DNA from: Bacillus methanolicus
Lineage (GTDB): Bacteria > Bacillota > Bacilli > Bacillales > Cytobacillaceae
Reading direction: 5' to 3'
NCBI RefSeq assembly: GCF_028888695.1
Contig: NZ_PNFF01000001.1
Coordinates: forward strand, 2,279,375 to 2,343,374
DNA length: 64,000 nt
This document shows, one piece after another, positions 36,475 to 43,958 of this stretch. Made by a program: the position numbers and the translations under genes. The notes beneath the pieces are model-generated. The model searched no databases, was not told where the DNA came from, and saw only the letters and a list, made by a program, of their open reading frames with translations. Positions within the stretch are counted from its first letter, which is position 1. Each line of letters opens with the position of its first letter.

Positions 36475-37261
36475 ACTCCTCCACAAAATGTATATTCAAT
36501 CTTTAAAAAAGGAAAAACGGTGGGTTTTATTTTATCAAGCGGCTATTTTCATTTTATTCTTCACAGCGTGGGAAGTTTCCAGCCGGCAGCAATGGATCGA
36601 TCCGCTCATTTTTAGCTCACCATCAAAGGTTTGGGAACTGCTTATCAAAAAAGTTAATGATGGTTCTCTATTTGTCCATATAGGGTTTACACTTTCGGAA
36701 ACTGTCTTTGGCTTCATTTTAGGAACACTGCTTGGAACAATGCTTGCAGCATTTTTATGGTGGTCCCCGAGGGCTTCCAAGGTATTGGATCCATATTTAG
36801 TTGTGTTAAACGCAATGCCGAAGGTTGCTTTAGGACCAATTCTAATTGTTGCACTTGGTCCCGGATTAACTTCCATCATCGCAATGGGTGCCATTATTTC
36901 CGTCATCATCACGACAATCGTTGTCTATACATCCTTTAAAGAAGTGGACCCTAACTATTTAAAAGTGCTGCAAACCTTTGGCGCCTCCCGCTTCCAAATT
37001 TTTAAAGAAGCGATTTTGCCTGCTTCCTTTCCCGTCATTATATCAACGTTAAAAGTAAATGTCGGATTGTCCTGGGTCGGTGTGATCGTCGGAGAGTTTC
37101 TTGTTTCGAAACAAGGGCTCGGCTATATGATTATTTATGGATTCCAAGTGTTTAATTTTACGCTTGTACTGCTTTCCTTGCTTGTGATTGCAGTGTTTGC
37201 AACCATTATGTATCAGCTCGTTGAATTATTGGAAAAGAAATTGATCAAAAATGGTTCATAA
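36452..37261 (+). CDS. ytlD: ABC transporter permease YtlD
   Basis: A 269-aa permease from TTG 36452 with AAGGAG 10 nt upstream, overlapping ytlC. The frame is open for 51 more codons upstream, but that is ytlC sequence in another frame. Six membrane segments are visible, and the EAA loop reads [22 protein letters not shown], with the usual EAxxxAxxP features, contacting YtlC. SsuC/TauC family. A hairpin follows that also touches the convergent ytkD stop. Confidence 0.87.
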   Translation: MHQSKNIKLLHKMYIQSLKKEKRWVLFYQAAIFILFFTAWEVSSRQQWIDPLIFSSPSKVWELLIKKVNDGSLFVHIGFTLSETVFGFILGTLLGTMLAAFLWWSPRASKVLDPYLVVLNAMPKVALGPILIVALGPGLTSIIAMGAIISVIITTIVVYTSFKEVDPNYLKVLQTFGASRFQIFKEAILPASFPVIISTLKVNVGLSWVGVIVGEFLVSKQGLGYMIIYGFQVFNFTLVLLSLLVIAVFATIMYQLVELLEKKLIKNGS

Positions 37262-37267
37262 AAAGAT

Positions 37268-37305
37268 AACGGCAGGCATCATGTGCGTGCCGTTCTTACT
37301 TTTTT
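37268..37305. terminator. Hairpin between ytlD and ytkD
   Basis: AACGGCA and TGCCGTT arms with inner GCA/TGC pairing, then TTCTTACTTTTTT. It overlaps the ytkD stop codon on the other strand. Confidence 0.65.
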
Positions 37306-37781
37306 GCCAAACTGTTTCTTATTTCGTTGATTTTATCTAAACTTTTTTTTACAACATCATCTTTCATAATAAAGCTGAATTTCTTTTCAAATCGGCTTTC
37401 TAAAAGATTTCCATCAAATAGGACCGGCCCGTTTGTTTCGAGGTAGTCATCCTTTTCTTTAAGCTTTTCCACCTCACCATAAAATACCGTTTTTACAAAT
37501 GGCTGACCGGGATCTGACACATAGTACTCTCCGACAAATTCAAGTCTTTTTAATACTCCGCCCGTCTCTTCATAAACTTCTCTCCGAGCAGACTGTTCGA
37601 GAGTTTCTCCTTGTTCAGTCTTACCGCCGGGAAACTCAAGCCCGCGTACCTTATGATTCGTTAAAAGCCATTTATTTTTATATTCGCATATAACAAAGAC
37701 ATGTTTACTTGTTAGCGGAAAATAATTGCGTTTGTAGCTGAATTGAATAACATGTCCTTTATAGTCACGAAACTCTTCCAT
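37296..37781 (-). CDS. ytkD: Nudix hydrolase YtkD
   Basis: A 161-aa Nudix protein from ATG 37781 (GAGG at 6 nt; the GTG at 37793 overlaps the site). The Nudix box is complete in GGKTEQGETLEQSARREVYEET plus GG: the G(x5)E(x7)REUxEExGU pattern is satisfied. B. subtilis YtkD hydrolyses nucleoside triphosphates, including 8-oxo-dGTP, and has an RNA pyrophosphohydrolase-like activity. Convergent with ytlD. Confidence 0.88.
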   Translation of the reverse strand: MEEFRDYKGHVIQFSYKRNYFPLTSKHVFVICEYKNKWLLTNHKVRGLEFPGGKTEQGETLEQSARREVYEETGGVLKRLEFVGEYYVSDPGQPFVKTVFYGEVEKLKEKDDYLETNGPVLFDGNLLESRFEKKFSFIMKDDVVKKSLDKINEIRNSLAKK

Positions 37782-37952
37782 AATATTCCTCACCTGTTAT
37801 TTGTCGTTTCTCAAATGATTATATATGAAAAAATATTGAGCCACTAATGAATTGTCAATCATCTAGTAAATTAGTATGATTTTCCTTTTTACTGAATCTT
37901 CAGGGCTATGAAATCGTACTTAACAAATGAGAACAAATAAGGAGTGAGGATA

Positions 37953-38825
37953 TTGAAAAAGACACTTTCGATGATTGCTGCGTTTTTGATTTTGGTTATG
38001 CTTACTGCATGTAATCAAACAGCCAAAACAGAAAATGAACCGTCCGATGGCAATAATACTCAAGAGGCAGAAACAAATGAGAAGAACAAAGAATTAACAT
38101 TACAGCAAGTATTGAAAAAAACGATCGAAGCATCTGAAAGCTTAAATAGCTTCTCTGTAAAAATGAATATGGATCAACAACTAAACGCCGGCCAGCAGTC
38201 TGATCAAATGAATTTAAAATCCGTCATCAATATGGATGTCACCACAAAGCCTATGGCATTTTATCAAAAGATGAATATGACCATGGAAGGTTCAGAAGAA
38301 TCCTTTGATACTGAAAGCTATTTTACAGAAGAGGGCATGTACTTTTATGATGCAGCCGGAGGAAAATGGATGAAATTCCCTAAAGAAATGTCCGATCAAT
38401 TAGTTCAATTATCAGGCGAGCAGTCCAATCCTGCCGTCGGATTGAAAAAGCTTCAAGAAAATGTAGAAGACTTAAAATTTGAGCAGGATGGAGAACATTA
38501 CATGATTAAATTAAAAGCATCCGGTGATAAATTTAATGACTTCATTAAGAAAACCGTTCAAGAAACATTGCCTCCGCAACTTGCTGAGAACGAGGGTGCT
38601 CTGGAAAATATGAAAATCAATGCCATTGAATATGAGTTTCAAATTGATAAAAAGACATTTTATCCGACGATTTTAAATATGATGATGGATATGGAAATAA
38701 GTGCAGAAGGCCAAACGATCAAAATGCTTCAAAACCTGAAAGGCGAATACTCTGATTACAATACTATAAATAAAATTTCTGTTCCGCAGGATGTCATAGA
38801 AAATGCAGTTGAGATAGAAATGTAG
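37953..38825 (+). CDS. DUF6612-type lipoprotein
   Basis: A 290-aa lipoprotein from TTG 37953 with AAGGAG 8 nt upstream. The signal peptide ends in lipobox LTAC (Cys20), followed by a Glu/Asn-rich linker (about 21-48) and a beta-rich domain in which test-like phrases such as SFSVKMNMDQQL and TEEGMYFYDAAGGKWMKFP fit the LolA/LppX-like DUF6612 group. It is anchored on the outer face of the membrane; ligand and role are unknown. It stands alone, followed by the palindromic repeat at 38862. Confidence 0.75.
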   Translation: MKKTLSMIAAFLILVMLTACNQTAKTENEPSDGNNTQEAETNEKNKELTLQQVLKKTIEASESLNSFSVKMNMDQQLNAGQQSDQMNLKSVINMDVTTKPMAFYQKMNMTMEGSEESFDTESYFTEEGMYFYDAAGGKWMKFPKEMSDQLVQLSGEQSNPAVGLKKLQENVEDLKFEQDGEHYMIKLKASGDKFNDFIKKTVQETLPPQLAENEGALENMKINAIEYEFQIDKKTFYPTILNMMMDMEISAEGQTIKMLQNLKGEYSDYNTINKISVPQDVIENAVEIEM

Positions 38826-38861
38826 CTATCTTATGTTAAAAAGGTTACAACACGCTAAGAG

Positions 38862-38982
38862 GCTGACCTAATTCTAAGAGCCAGGGACCTTTAGTTACTC
38901 TAAATATTGAAAACATGAGCAATGTTCTACAATATTTTATAACTACATTCAGGAGCCAGGCACTTATGGGTCGGCCTCTTTC
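38862..38982. repeat. Palindromic intergenic element (copy C, related ends)
   Basis: Outer arms AAGAGGCTGACCTA and TGGGTCGGCCTCTT are inverted repeats (12 of 14). Inside are two direct copies of GAGCCAGG followed by GAC or CAC. The GGCTGACC end resembles copies A and B, but the interior differs. It is also located between convergent genes. Confidence 0.55.
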
Positions 38983-38985
38983 TGT

Positions 38986-39303
38986 TTAATCATTTAAGAT
39001 TCCCATATTTTCAATATGATGTTTTGCTTCATCGTCCCCAAGCTTATAAATCAAGCCATATATTTTTTTAATGGTTTCATCATATGCATCATTTTCCCTA
39101 TCATAGTGGTATTGAACATAAGGAACATGAGCCCGAAAAAAGTTTTGCCATTCCGTTGAATAATTTTGATCAAAATACTCCCTTAATAAGGTAATTTCCT
39201 CATCATTCGCCTGAATTTTAAAATTCCAAGTAGAAGCTGTAGAACTTTGTGAAATTTCACCGCTTCCGAGATCTATATAGTACGTTTTTTTCTTTTGTTC
39301 CAT
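38986..39303 (-). CDS. Conserved hypothetical protein, 105 aa
   Basis: From ATG 39303 (AGGGG at 8 nt); the open frame extends 14 codons upstream without a site. The protein starts MEQKKKTYYIDLGSGEISQS and is soluble and acidic. It contains aromatic segments (YSTEWQNFFRAHVPYVQYHYD) and ends in HHIENMGILND. The N-terminal YYIDLGSGEIS phrase is familiar from Bacillus proteins annotated only as hypothetical or hydrolase/acyltransferase; I see no catalytic motif. Function unknown. Confidence 0.7.
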   Translation of the reverse strand: MEQKKKTYYIDLGSGEISQSSTASTWNFKIQANDEEITLLREYFDQNYSTEWQNFFRAHVPYVQYHYDRENDAYDETIKKIYGLIYKLGDDEAKHHIENMGILND

Positions 39304-39491
39304 TTTCACAGCCCCTTTTCCCTCTTTCCTTTTCGTTTCCCACATTTAAGACTGATTTATTCATCCTGCCTAATTTTTATATCATCGAATTGAATAAAGA
39401 ATATATTTTTCATAAAAGGGTATTGAATAAGTATAATGATGGATTAGTTTACGAATTCATTTAATCCATTCAAAGAATGCGAGGTGGGAAA

Positions 39492-39749
39492 TTGAAACTT
39501 GTAGATGAGCTTTATGAACTATACCGAAATAAATTGACCGGAGATGAAGAAGATATTGATATGCTGGCATTCGCCTTTCTCGAGGAGACAAGCTACGAAG
39601 ATTTACTAAACATCATTCATGAAATGGATAAACAAGAACTTTATGATTTAATGGGTCTTTACTTAATCGAGAATTTAAAAGGTAAGTTTGCACAAGAAGA
39701 TTTCGGGCAGAAACGCTCGAGCCCTTATTATCCGCGCAATATCCATTAA
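39492..39749 (+). CDS. DUF6154 family protein
   Basis: An 85-aa acidic helical protein from TTG 39492, GAGGTG upstream; an in-frame ATG at 39477 precedes the site. It starts LKLVDELYELYRNKLTG and continues with DEEDIDMLAFAFLEE, matching DUF6154, a small family of Bacillaceae with unknown role. The C-terminal tail is basic and Pro/Tyr-rich (SSPYYPRNIH). A hairpin follows. Confidence 0.75.
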   Translation: MKLVDELYELYRNKLTGDEEDIDMLAFAFLEETSYEDLLNIIHEMDKQELYDLMGLYLIENLKGKFAQEDFGQKRSSPYYPRNIH

Positions 39750-39802
39750 TTTCTTTACATATCAAAAATATAAAATTTTCGGATTAGATAGAAATACTAT
39801 GA

Positions 39803-39840
39803 AAAGAAGCTGACCATTGGAAAACGGTTCAGCTTCTATC
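39803..39840. terminator. Hairpin between DUF6154 and thioredoxin-like genes
   Basis: GAAGCTGACC and GGTTCAGCTTC arms around a short loop, with weakly T-rich sequence on each side. It probably serves both convergent genes. Confidence 0.6.
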
Positions 39841-39881
39841 TTTACCTTTCAAAAAACGAAAATTTAATCATTGCCACATAA

Positions 39882-40229
39882 TTATTTGCTATCATTCAAT
39901 GTATAAAGGTCATATATCTTCTTTATTTTTTCCTTGAATTGATCTAAGTGAACAAACCGAGCCTCTCTCACATATTCTTTTCCATCTACAAATAAAAATA
40001 GAGCAGGTACAGTAAAAACCGAAAAATACCCTGCTATCTCATTAACGTTATCTGCATTAATATGACCTAGTTGGATAAGGGGAAATTGATTCATCAAATT
40101 TCTCACTTGTGGTAATAAAGCATGGCAGACACTGCAATTCGTCCTTGAAATGTATAGAAAACTTAGGTGATGTTTTTTTATAAATTTCTCCACCATTTCC
40201 AATGAAGTCAATTCTTCGATTTCTCTCAT
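39882..40229 (-). CDS. Thioredoxin-fold protein of the CstR locus
   Basis: A 115-aa thioredoxin-like protein with active-site motif CSVC (Cys32 and Cys35) in SRTNCSVCHALLP, the cis-Pro segment VPALFLFVDGKE, and no signal peptide. GGAGGG lies 5-6 nt before ATG 40229. Its promoter region carries a TACCC-GTAT-GGGTA palindrome (40273-40286), the same operator as in the rhodanese/cstR promoter. Repression by the adjacent CstR-type protein is likely. It may reduce persulfides or disulfides under sulfide stress; this is inference. Confidence 0.85.
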   Translation of the reverse strand: MREIEELTSLEMVEKFIKKHHLSFLYISRTNCSVCHALLPQVRNLMNQFPLIQLGHINADNVNEIAGYFSVFTVPALFLFVDGKEYVREARFVHLDQFKEKIKKIYDLYTLNDSK

Positions 40230-40272
40230 TTTTTCCCTCCAACAACATGATCAGAATCCTCACAAATACGAT

Positions 40273-40286
40273 TACCCGTATGGGTA
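40273..40286. promoter_or_regulatory. CsoR/CstR-type operator, copy 1
   Basis: TACCCGTATGGGTA lies just downstream of a possible -35/-10 pair on the minus strand (TTGACG near 40312 and TTTATA near 40290). It is the exact reverse complement of the core of copy 2 at 41026-41039. Confidence 0.75.
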
Positions 40287-40347
40287 TAAATTTTTAAAAA
40301 TATAAAGTTCGTCAACCCTCATCGAAAAAGTAATTGATGAACTTTTC

Positions 40348-40608
40348 TTATCTGCTTTTGATTAATAACTCAACTGCTTCTTTTACAAGGTGTTCGGTTC
40401 CTTCTCCTTTCTCAATACTTTCTCTCACACAATGTTCAAGATTCGTGCTGACTATAACACCTATTGTACGGTCAATAGCATTTCTTGCAGCAGACAGTTG
40501 AATAACAATATCTCTGCAGTCTTTCCTTTGTTCCATCATACTTAATACACCTTTAATTTGCCCTTCAATTCGCTTTAAACGATTTTTTATGCTTTTTTCG
40601 TATTCCAT
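40348..40608 (-). CDS. cstR: CstR-type persulfide-sensing repressor (CsoR family)
   Basis: An 86-aa all-helical CsoR/RcnR-family repressor. Two cysteines, Cys31 (KDCRD) and Cys60 (EHCVRES), sit at the positions of the CstR pair that reacts with per- and polysulfides. The Cu(I)-sensing CsoR pattern has its ligands elsewhere, with a Cys-His-Cys set. The start at ATG 40608 overlaps the rhodanese-like gene by 22 nt, and AGGGGTG precedes it. Two matching palindromic operators flank the locus. Name based on the cysteine positions and rhodanese/thioredoxin neighbours; Cu or other metal sensing is less likely but not excluded. Confidence 0.82.
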   Translation of the reverse strand: MEYEKSIKNRLKRIEGQIKGVLSMMEQRKDCRDIVIQLSAARNAIDRTIGVIVSTNLEHCVRESIEKGEGTEHLVKEAVELLIKSR

Positions 40609-40979
40609 AATCTAACACCCCTCTTTTCTGTTTTTTTACACGGACATTCTGTTATTTCATAACTGGTAATGTCAAACCCATTTCCTATTAAAAAGCGCAG
40701 CCCCAAGTTCAGTTCTAGTTTATCAGAAGCTATTACATGGATTTTGCTACGTGGAATCTCTTTATAAAAACGTTTCAGATACGCATAAGGGATGTTCAGC
40801 GAATCGGTGTGTGAATCGCTCGTAGTTTCATTGTAATCCCTGATATCTAATATCGTAATATGATTGTCCGTCAAACCATTTTCTTTTTGTATACAAGGTA
40901 TGCCTTTAACAGGATAGTAACGTTTATACATACTCGCTGCTAAAAGCATGAATGATAATATGAATAAATAGAGAATCAA
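40587..40979 (-). CDS. Membrane-anchored rhodanese-like protein lacking active-site Cys
   Basis: A 130-aa protein from TTG 40979 with GGAGG 9 nt upstream. An N-terminal membrane segment (about 1-17) is followed by a rhodanese-like domain: ITILDIRDYN matches the conserved DxR strand, NIPYAYLKRF the next helix, and HVIASDKLELNLGLRFLIGNGF the active-site loop. There the catalytic Cys is replaced (IASDK). A CPC pair follows near the C-terminus (ITECPCKK). Longer frames start inside the promoter (41043-41048) and are rejected. It is first gene of an operon with cstR. The loss of Cys suggests a binding or signalling role, or use of the CPC pair. Confidence 0.75.
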   Translation of the reverse strand: MILYLFILSFMLLAASMYKRYYPVKGIPCIQKENGLTDNHITILDIRDYNETTSDSHTDSLNIPYAYLKRFYKEIPRSKIHVIASDKLELNLGLRFLIGNGFDITSYEITECPCKKTEKRGVRLWNTKKA

Positions 40980-41019
40980 AAACACCACCCTCCAAAGGTA
41001 TTGTTGTGCAGCAAACATT

Positions 41020-41048
41020 ATATTATACCCATACGGGTATTGTGTCAA
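41020..41048 (-). promoter_or_regulatory. Promoter with embedded CstR-type operator, copy 2
   Basis: TTGACA (41043-41048) and TAATAT (41020-41025) with a 17-bp spacer. The spacer is filled by the palindrome ATACCC-GTAT-GGGTAT (41025-41040). A repressor bound there would block RNA polymerase directly. Confidence 0.88.
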
Positions 41049-41074
41049 TTGTGATGTAAATGAAAAGCATACAC

Positions 41075-41120
41075 AAAAAACGAAGGCCGACTTGTAAAAA
41101 TAAGAGTCCGCCTTCGTTTT
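41075..41120 (-). terminator. Terminator after dps
   Basis: AAACGAAGGC and GCCTTCGTTT arms with inner GACT/AGTC pairing, followed by T6 on the minus strand. Confidence 0.85.
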
Positions 41121-41144
41121 AATTATAGTCTTTGCACGATTTTC

Positions 41145-41585
41145 TTATTGTTCTAAGTATGCATTGAACATCCAAACATGTTTCTTCAAACTTTTCTTAA
41201 TTGAAATCAGCATATCTGCCGTTCCTTCGTCATCAGCTTCTTCAGCAAGATGAATCGCATCTTGAAGCTCGCCAAGCATTTTTGAAAAATCCTCGCTAAT
41301 CGTTTTTACCATATCTTCTTCTTTTTCAATCCCTGTTGCTTCTTTAATGGATGAAATTTCAAGGCATTCTTTCATCGTTGCCACCGGTTTTCCTTTAAGG
41401 GCTAATATGCGTTCTGCCAAATCGTCAATATAAACGGCAGCCTCGTTATACAGTTCCTCAAATTTTTCATGAAGAGTAAAAAAATGGCGGCCTTTTATGT
41501 ACCAGTGATAATTGTGAAGCTTTACATACAATACGGTCCAGTTTGCTACTTGTTTGTTTAGAGCTTGTATTAGTGATTCACTCAT
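41145..41585 (-). CDS. dps: Dps-family ferritin-like DNA-protection protein
   Basis: A 146-aa protein from ATG 41585 (GGGAGG at 8 nt); the upstream extension to 41645 runs through the promoter. Ferroxidase-site residues are visible: His27 (NYHWY), His39 (TLHEKFEELY), Asp54/Asp55 and Glu58 (YIDDLAERI). It oxidises Fe2+ and stores iron, protecting DNA from Fenton chemistry. A sigma-B-type promoter lies directly upstream, matching the known stress control of B. subtilis dps (ytkB). A strong terminator follows. Confidence 0.92.
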   Translation of the reverse strand: MSESLIQALNKQVANWTVLYVKLHNYHWYIKGRHFFTLHEKFEELYNEAAVYIDDLAERILALKGKPVATMKECLEISSIKEATGIEKEEDMVKTISEDFSKMLGELQDAIHLAEEADDEGTADMLISIKKSLKKHVWMFNAYLEQ

Positions 41586-41607
41586 GATATCAACCTCCCT
41601 TTTTAAG

Positions 41608-41632
41608 ATACCCAAATTTTTATAAACAAAAC
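41608..41632 (-). promoter_or_regulatory. Sigma-B-type promoter of dps
   Basis: GTTTTG (41627-41632) and GGGTAT (41608-41613) with a 13-bp spacer, close to the sigma-B consensus. The transcript would start about 15 nt before the dps ATG. Confidence 0.78.
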
Positions 41633-41736
41633 CACTTGTCCACAATCATTTGGCACCGCTTCTTTTTCGTTGTCATTAGGACAATCTAACGATGAATAAA
41701 ATTGTAATAAATCTTTTTTAAAATGAGGTGTGTCAA

Positions 41737-41985
41737 TTGACTGATCAACGAAATAAAACCTTTACAAGTTTAAAGGCGTACCGCCCCTTTCATAGCCCTT
41801 ATGATCCGTGCAGACCTATTGGAGTAAAATATTATTCCACTCCTCCACATCTTTATATGGGATTTCAGCCCCCGAATATGCAGCAATTCTCGCCTCAAGA
41901 AGCGTTAAAAAAGGGGACCTTATGGCCTGCTTTTTGGGATTATTACGAAAACCCGTATGAAGCAAAAGGGAGGAACACAGAATGA
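41737..41985 (+). CDS. cotJA: Spore coat protein CotJA
   Basis: An 82-aa protein from TTG 41737, GAGGTG 6 nt upstream; a GTG at 41728 overlaps the site. Pro/Tyr-rich sequence ([23 protein letters not shown]) and [19 protein letters not shown] match CotJA. It is needed, with CotJB, for assembly of CotJC into the inner coat. First gene of cotJABC, overlapping cotJB by four bases. Confidence 0.93.
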   Translation: MTDQRNKTFTSLKAYRPFHSPYDPCRPIGVKYYSTPPHLYMGFQPPNMQQFSPQEALKKGTLWPAFWDYYENPYEAKGRNTE

Positions 41986-42242
41986 AACAAATGCCTCAGG
42001 AATACTATCAACGTTTAGAAGAAATACAGGCCATTGATTTTGTTCTTGTGGAATTGACTCTTTATTTAGATACACATCCGGATGATGATCAAGCGAAACA
42101 GCAGTTTAATCAATATGCAAAATACAGCAAACAACTCAAACGTGCTTTTGAATCGAAGTTTGGCCCCCTTCAACAATACGGGAACAGTTATACGGATGCA
42201 AATTGGAGTTGGGGAACGGCCCCTTGGCCATGGCAAATATAG
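41982..42242 (+). CDS. cotJB: Spore coat protein CotJB
   Basis: An 86-aa protein whose ATG overlaps the cotJA stop (ATGA), with GGGAGG in front. The helical N-terminal part ([28 protein letters not shown]) matches CotJB; the tail is rich in Trp and Pro ([12 protein letters not shown]). Required for correct coat incorporation of CotJC. Expressed in the mother cell in B. subtilis. Confidence 0.93.
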   Translation: MKQMPQEYYQRLEEIQAIDFVLVELTLYLDTHPDDDQAKQQFNQYAKYSKQLKRAFESKFGPLQQYGNSYTDANWSWGTAPWPWQI

Positions 42243-42260
42243 ATAAGGAGGAGAGAAACC

Positions 42261-42830
42261 ATGTGGATTTATGAAAAAAAGCTTCAATACCCGGTTAAAG
42301 TCAGTACTTGTAATCCAACGCTCGCCAAATTTTTGATCGAGCAATACGGAGGAGCTGACGGAGAATTAGCCGCGGCTCTCCGTTATTTAAACCAGCGATA
42401 TACGATTCCGGATAAAGTAGTAGGATTGCTGACGGATATCGGGACGGAAGAGTTTGCACATCTTGAAATGATTGCGACGATGGTTTATAAACTGACAAAA
42501 GACGCGACACCGGAACAATTAAAAGAAGCAGGGTTGGGCGATCATTATGCCAACCATGATGGTGCTCTATTTTATCAAAACGCAGCAGGAGCCCCTTTTA
42601 CGGCTACATACATTCAAGCAAAAGGAGATCCGATTGCTGATCTCTATGAAGATATTGCAGCCGAAGAAAAGGCAAGAGCCACGTATCAGTGGCTTATCGA
42701 TTTGTCAGATGACCCCGACTTAAATGACAGCTTGCGATTCTTAAGAGAACGGGAAATCGTCCATTCACAGCGTTTCCGCGAAGCAGTAGAACTATTAAAA
42801 GAAGAAAGGGATCGTAAGAAGGTTTTTTAA
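42261..42830 (+). CDS. cotJC: Spore coat protein CotJC, manganese-catalase family
   Basis: A 189-aa ferritin-like protein. Paired Glu/His residues typical of di-manganese catalases are seen in GTEEFAHLEMIATMVY and in EKARATYQWLIDL and EIVHSQRFREA. AAGGAGG lies 10 nt before ATG 42261. As a coat-bound catalase-like protein it may detoxify peroxide at the spore surface. Last gene of the operon; the palindromic repeat B follows. Confidence 0.94.
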   Translation: MWIYEKKLQYPVKVSTCNPTLAKFLIEQYGGADGELAAALRYLNQRYTIPDKVVGLLTDIGTEEFAHLEMIATMVYKLTKDATPEQLKEAGLGDHYANHDGALFYQNAAGAPFTATYIQAKGDPIADLYEDIAAEEKARATYQWLIDLSDDPDLNDSLRFLREREIVHSQRFREAVELLKEERDRKKVF

Positions 42831-42920
42831 TATAAATTATTTAGTTCTGTGCAAAAACCTTAAATTGAGATTCAATGTGTTTCTTAAACGTAATACAGCT
42901 TGTTTGTTTAACAAAGAAAA

Positions 42921-43011
42921 AAGGGTCTGACTCCCTCTGAAAATGACAATATATAGAATGGTTTTATTAGTGTTTTTCTATATGTTGTATTAGAGGGGGC
43001 TGACCCTTTGC
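42921..43011. repeat. Dispersed palindromic repeat, copy B
   Basis: A palindrome of about 91 bp. Arms AAGGGTCTGACTCCCTCT and AGAGGGGGCTGACCCTT, plus inner ATATAGAA against TTCTATAT, are separated by a short AT-rich centre. The right half shares TGTTGTATTAGAGGGG with copy A (3473-3540). It lies between convergent cotJC and luxS and may terminate both. The rest of the 42831-43113 gap shows nothing more. Confidence 0.75.
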
Positions 43012-43113
43012 TTATGAGTCAGCCTCTCTCTTAAAGAATATTATTTTGAGTAATTTGTTTCCATAACAAACATCACTGATTAGATATTTTACAAAGATCA
43101 TTTCTTAATTTCT

Positions 43114-43587
43114 TTACGCAAATACTTGCTTTAAGTCTTCTTTGCTTTGTTCAAGCCAGAAGCGCATTAATCGTTTTGCTCCCTCAAGATCATGCAGCTT
43201 GGCCTGACCGCATTGTCTTTCATTCGCAGCAGGCACTTCAGTCACTTCAACTGCTTCCTTCATTGTATCTTCGAGAAGATCAATGATTTCGTCTACAGTC
43301 GGCTCTCCGCTCACAACGAGATAATAACCAGTTTGGCAGCCCATAGGAGATATATCGATTATATCAAAATGATCATATTTCTCCGCGTGTTTGCGGATCG
43401 TAAATGCAAGCAAATGCTCCAGCGTATGGATCGCATCAGGCTTCATTGCCTGTTTATTTGGCTGGCAAAAACGAATATCAAATTTATTGACAACACCGTC
43501 GCTTCCCACTTTATGAACACCGCAATGTCTTACATAAGGGGCTTTTACAGCATTATGATCTAATTCAAAGCTTTCTACAGAAGGCAT
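43114..43587 (-). CDS. luxS: S-ribosylhomocysteine lyase LuxS
   Basis: A 157-aa enzyme. Metal ligands His54 and His58 (HTLEH, with Glu57 as base) and Cys126 (ERQCGQAK) are present, as is catalytic Cys84 (MGCQTGYY). It cleaves S-ribosylhomocysteine to homocysteine and the autoinducer-2 precursor, recycling the by-product of SAM-dependent methylation. AAAGGAGTG precedes ATG 43587. Single gene, in the B. subtilis position between dps and yidD. Confidence 0.97.
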   Translation of the reverse strand: MPSVESFELDHNAVKAPYVRHCGVHKVGSDGVVNKFDIRFCQPNKQAMKPDAIHTLEHLLAFTIRKHAEKYDHFDIIDISPMGCQTGYYLVVSGEPTVDEIIDLLEDTMKEAVEVTEVPAANERQCGQAKLHDLEGAKRLMRFWLEQSKEDLKQVFA

Positions 43588-43727
43588 TTGATTTCACTCC
43601 TTTTTTTCATCTAATATTATCATAACGTAAATTCCGACTTTTTTCATCTACTTACAATGAAATTCACAAATTTAGACGAGAAGGACAAAATATGATATTT
43701 TACTTTTAGCAAAAGGAGGACTTAACA

Positions 43728-43958
43728 ATGATCGGCAAACTGTTAATTGGAATGATCCGCTTTTATCAAATTGTGATTTCACCTTTAAAACCCCCGACCT
43801 GCCGTTTTTATCCTACATGCTCCCATTATGGGCTCGAAGCAATCAGGCGCTTTGGGCCTTTCAAAGGAGGTTGGCTTACCATCAAACGTATTCTCAAATG
43901 CCATCCGTTCCATCCCGGAGGATTCGATCCTGTTCCTGATAAAAAGCCGAAACGTTAA
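43728..43958 (+). CDS. yidD: Membrane protein insertion efficiency factor YidD
   Basis: A 76-aa protein with the family block [18 protein letters not shown] and [24 protein letters not shown]. The conserved cysteines and an amphipathic N-terminal helix place it at the inner face of the membrane, where it assists YidC-dependent insertion. B. subtilis name ytjA. AAAAGGAGG precedes ATG 43728. Its stop overlaps the convergent ytiB stop by four bases. Confidence 0.95.
   Translation: MIGKLLIGMIRFYQIVISPLKPPTCRFYPTCSHYGLEAIRRFGPFKGGWLTIKRILKCHPFHPGGFDPVPDKKPKR

Noticed and set aside
40980..41048. N-terminal extension of the rhodanese-like gene to 41048
   Set aside because: That TTG is the -35 box TTGACA of the promoter and the extension runs through the operator and -10 box.
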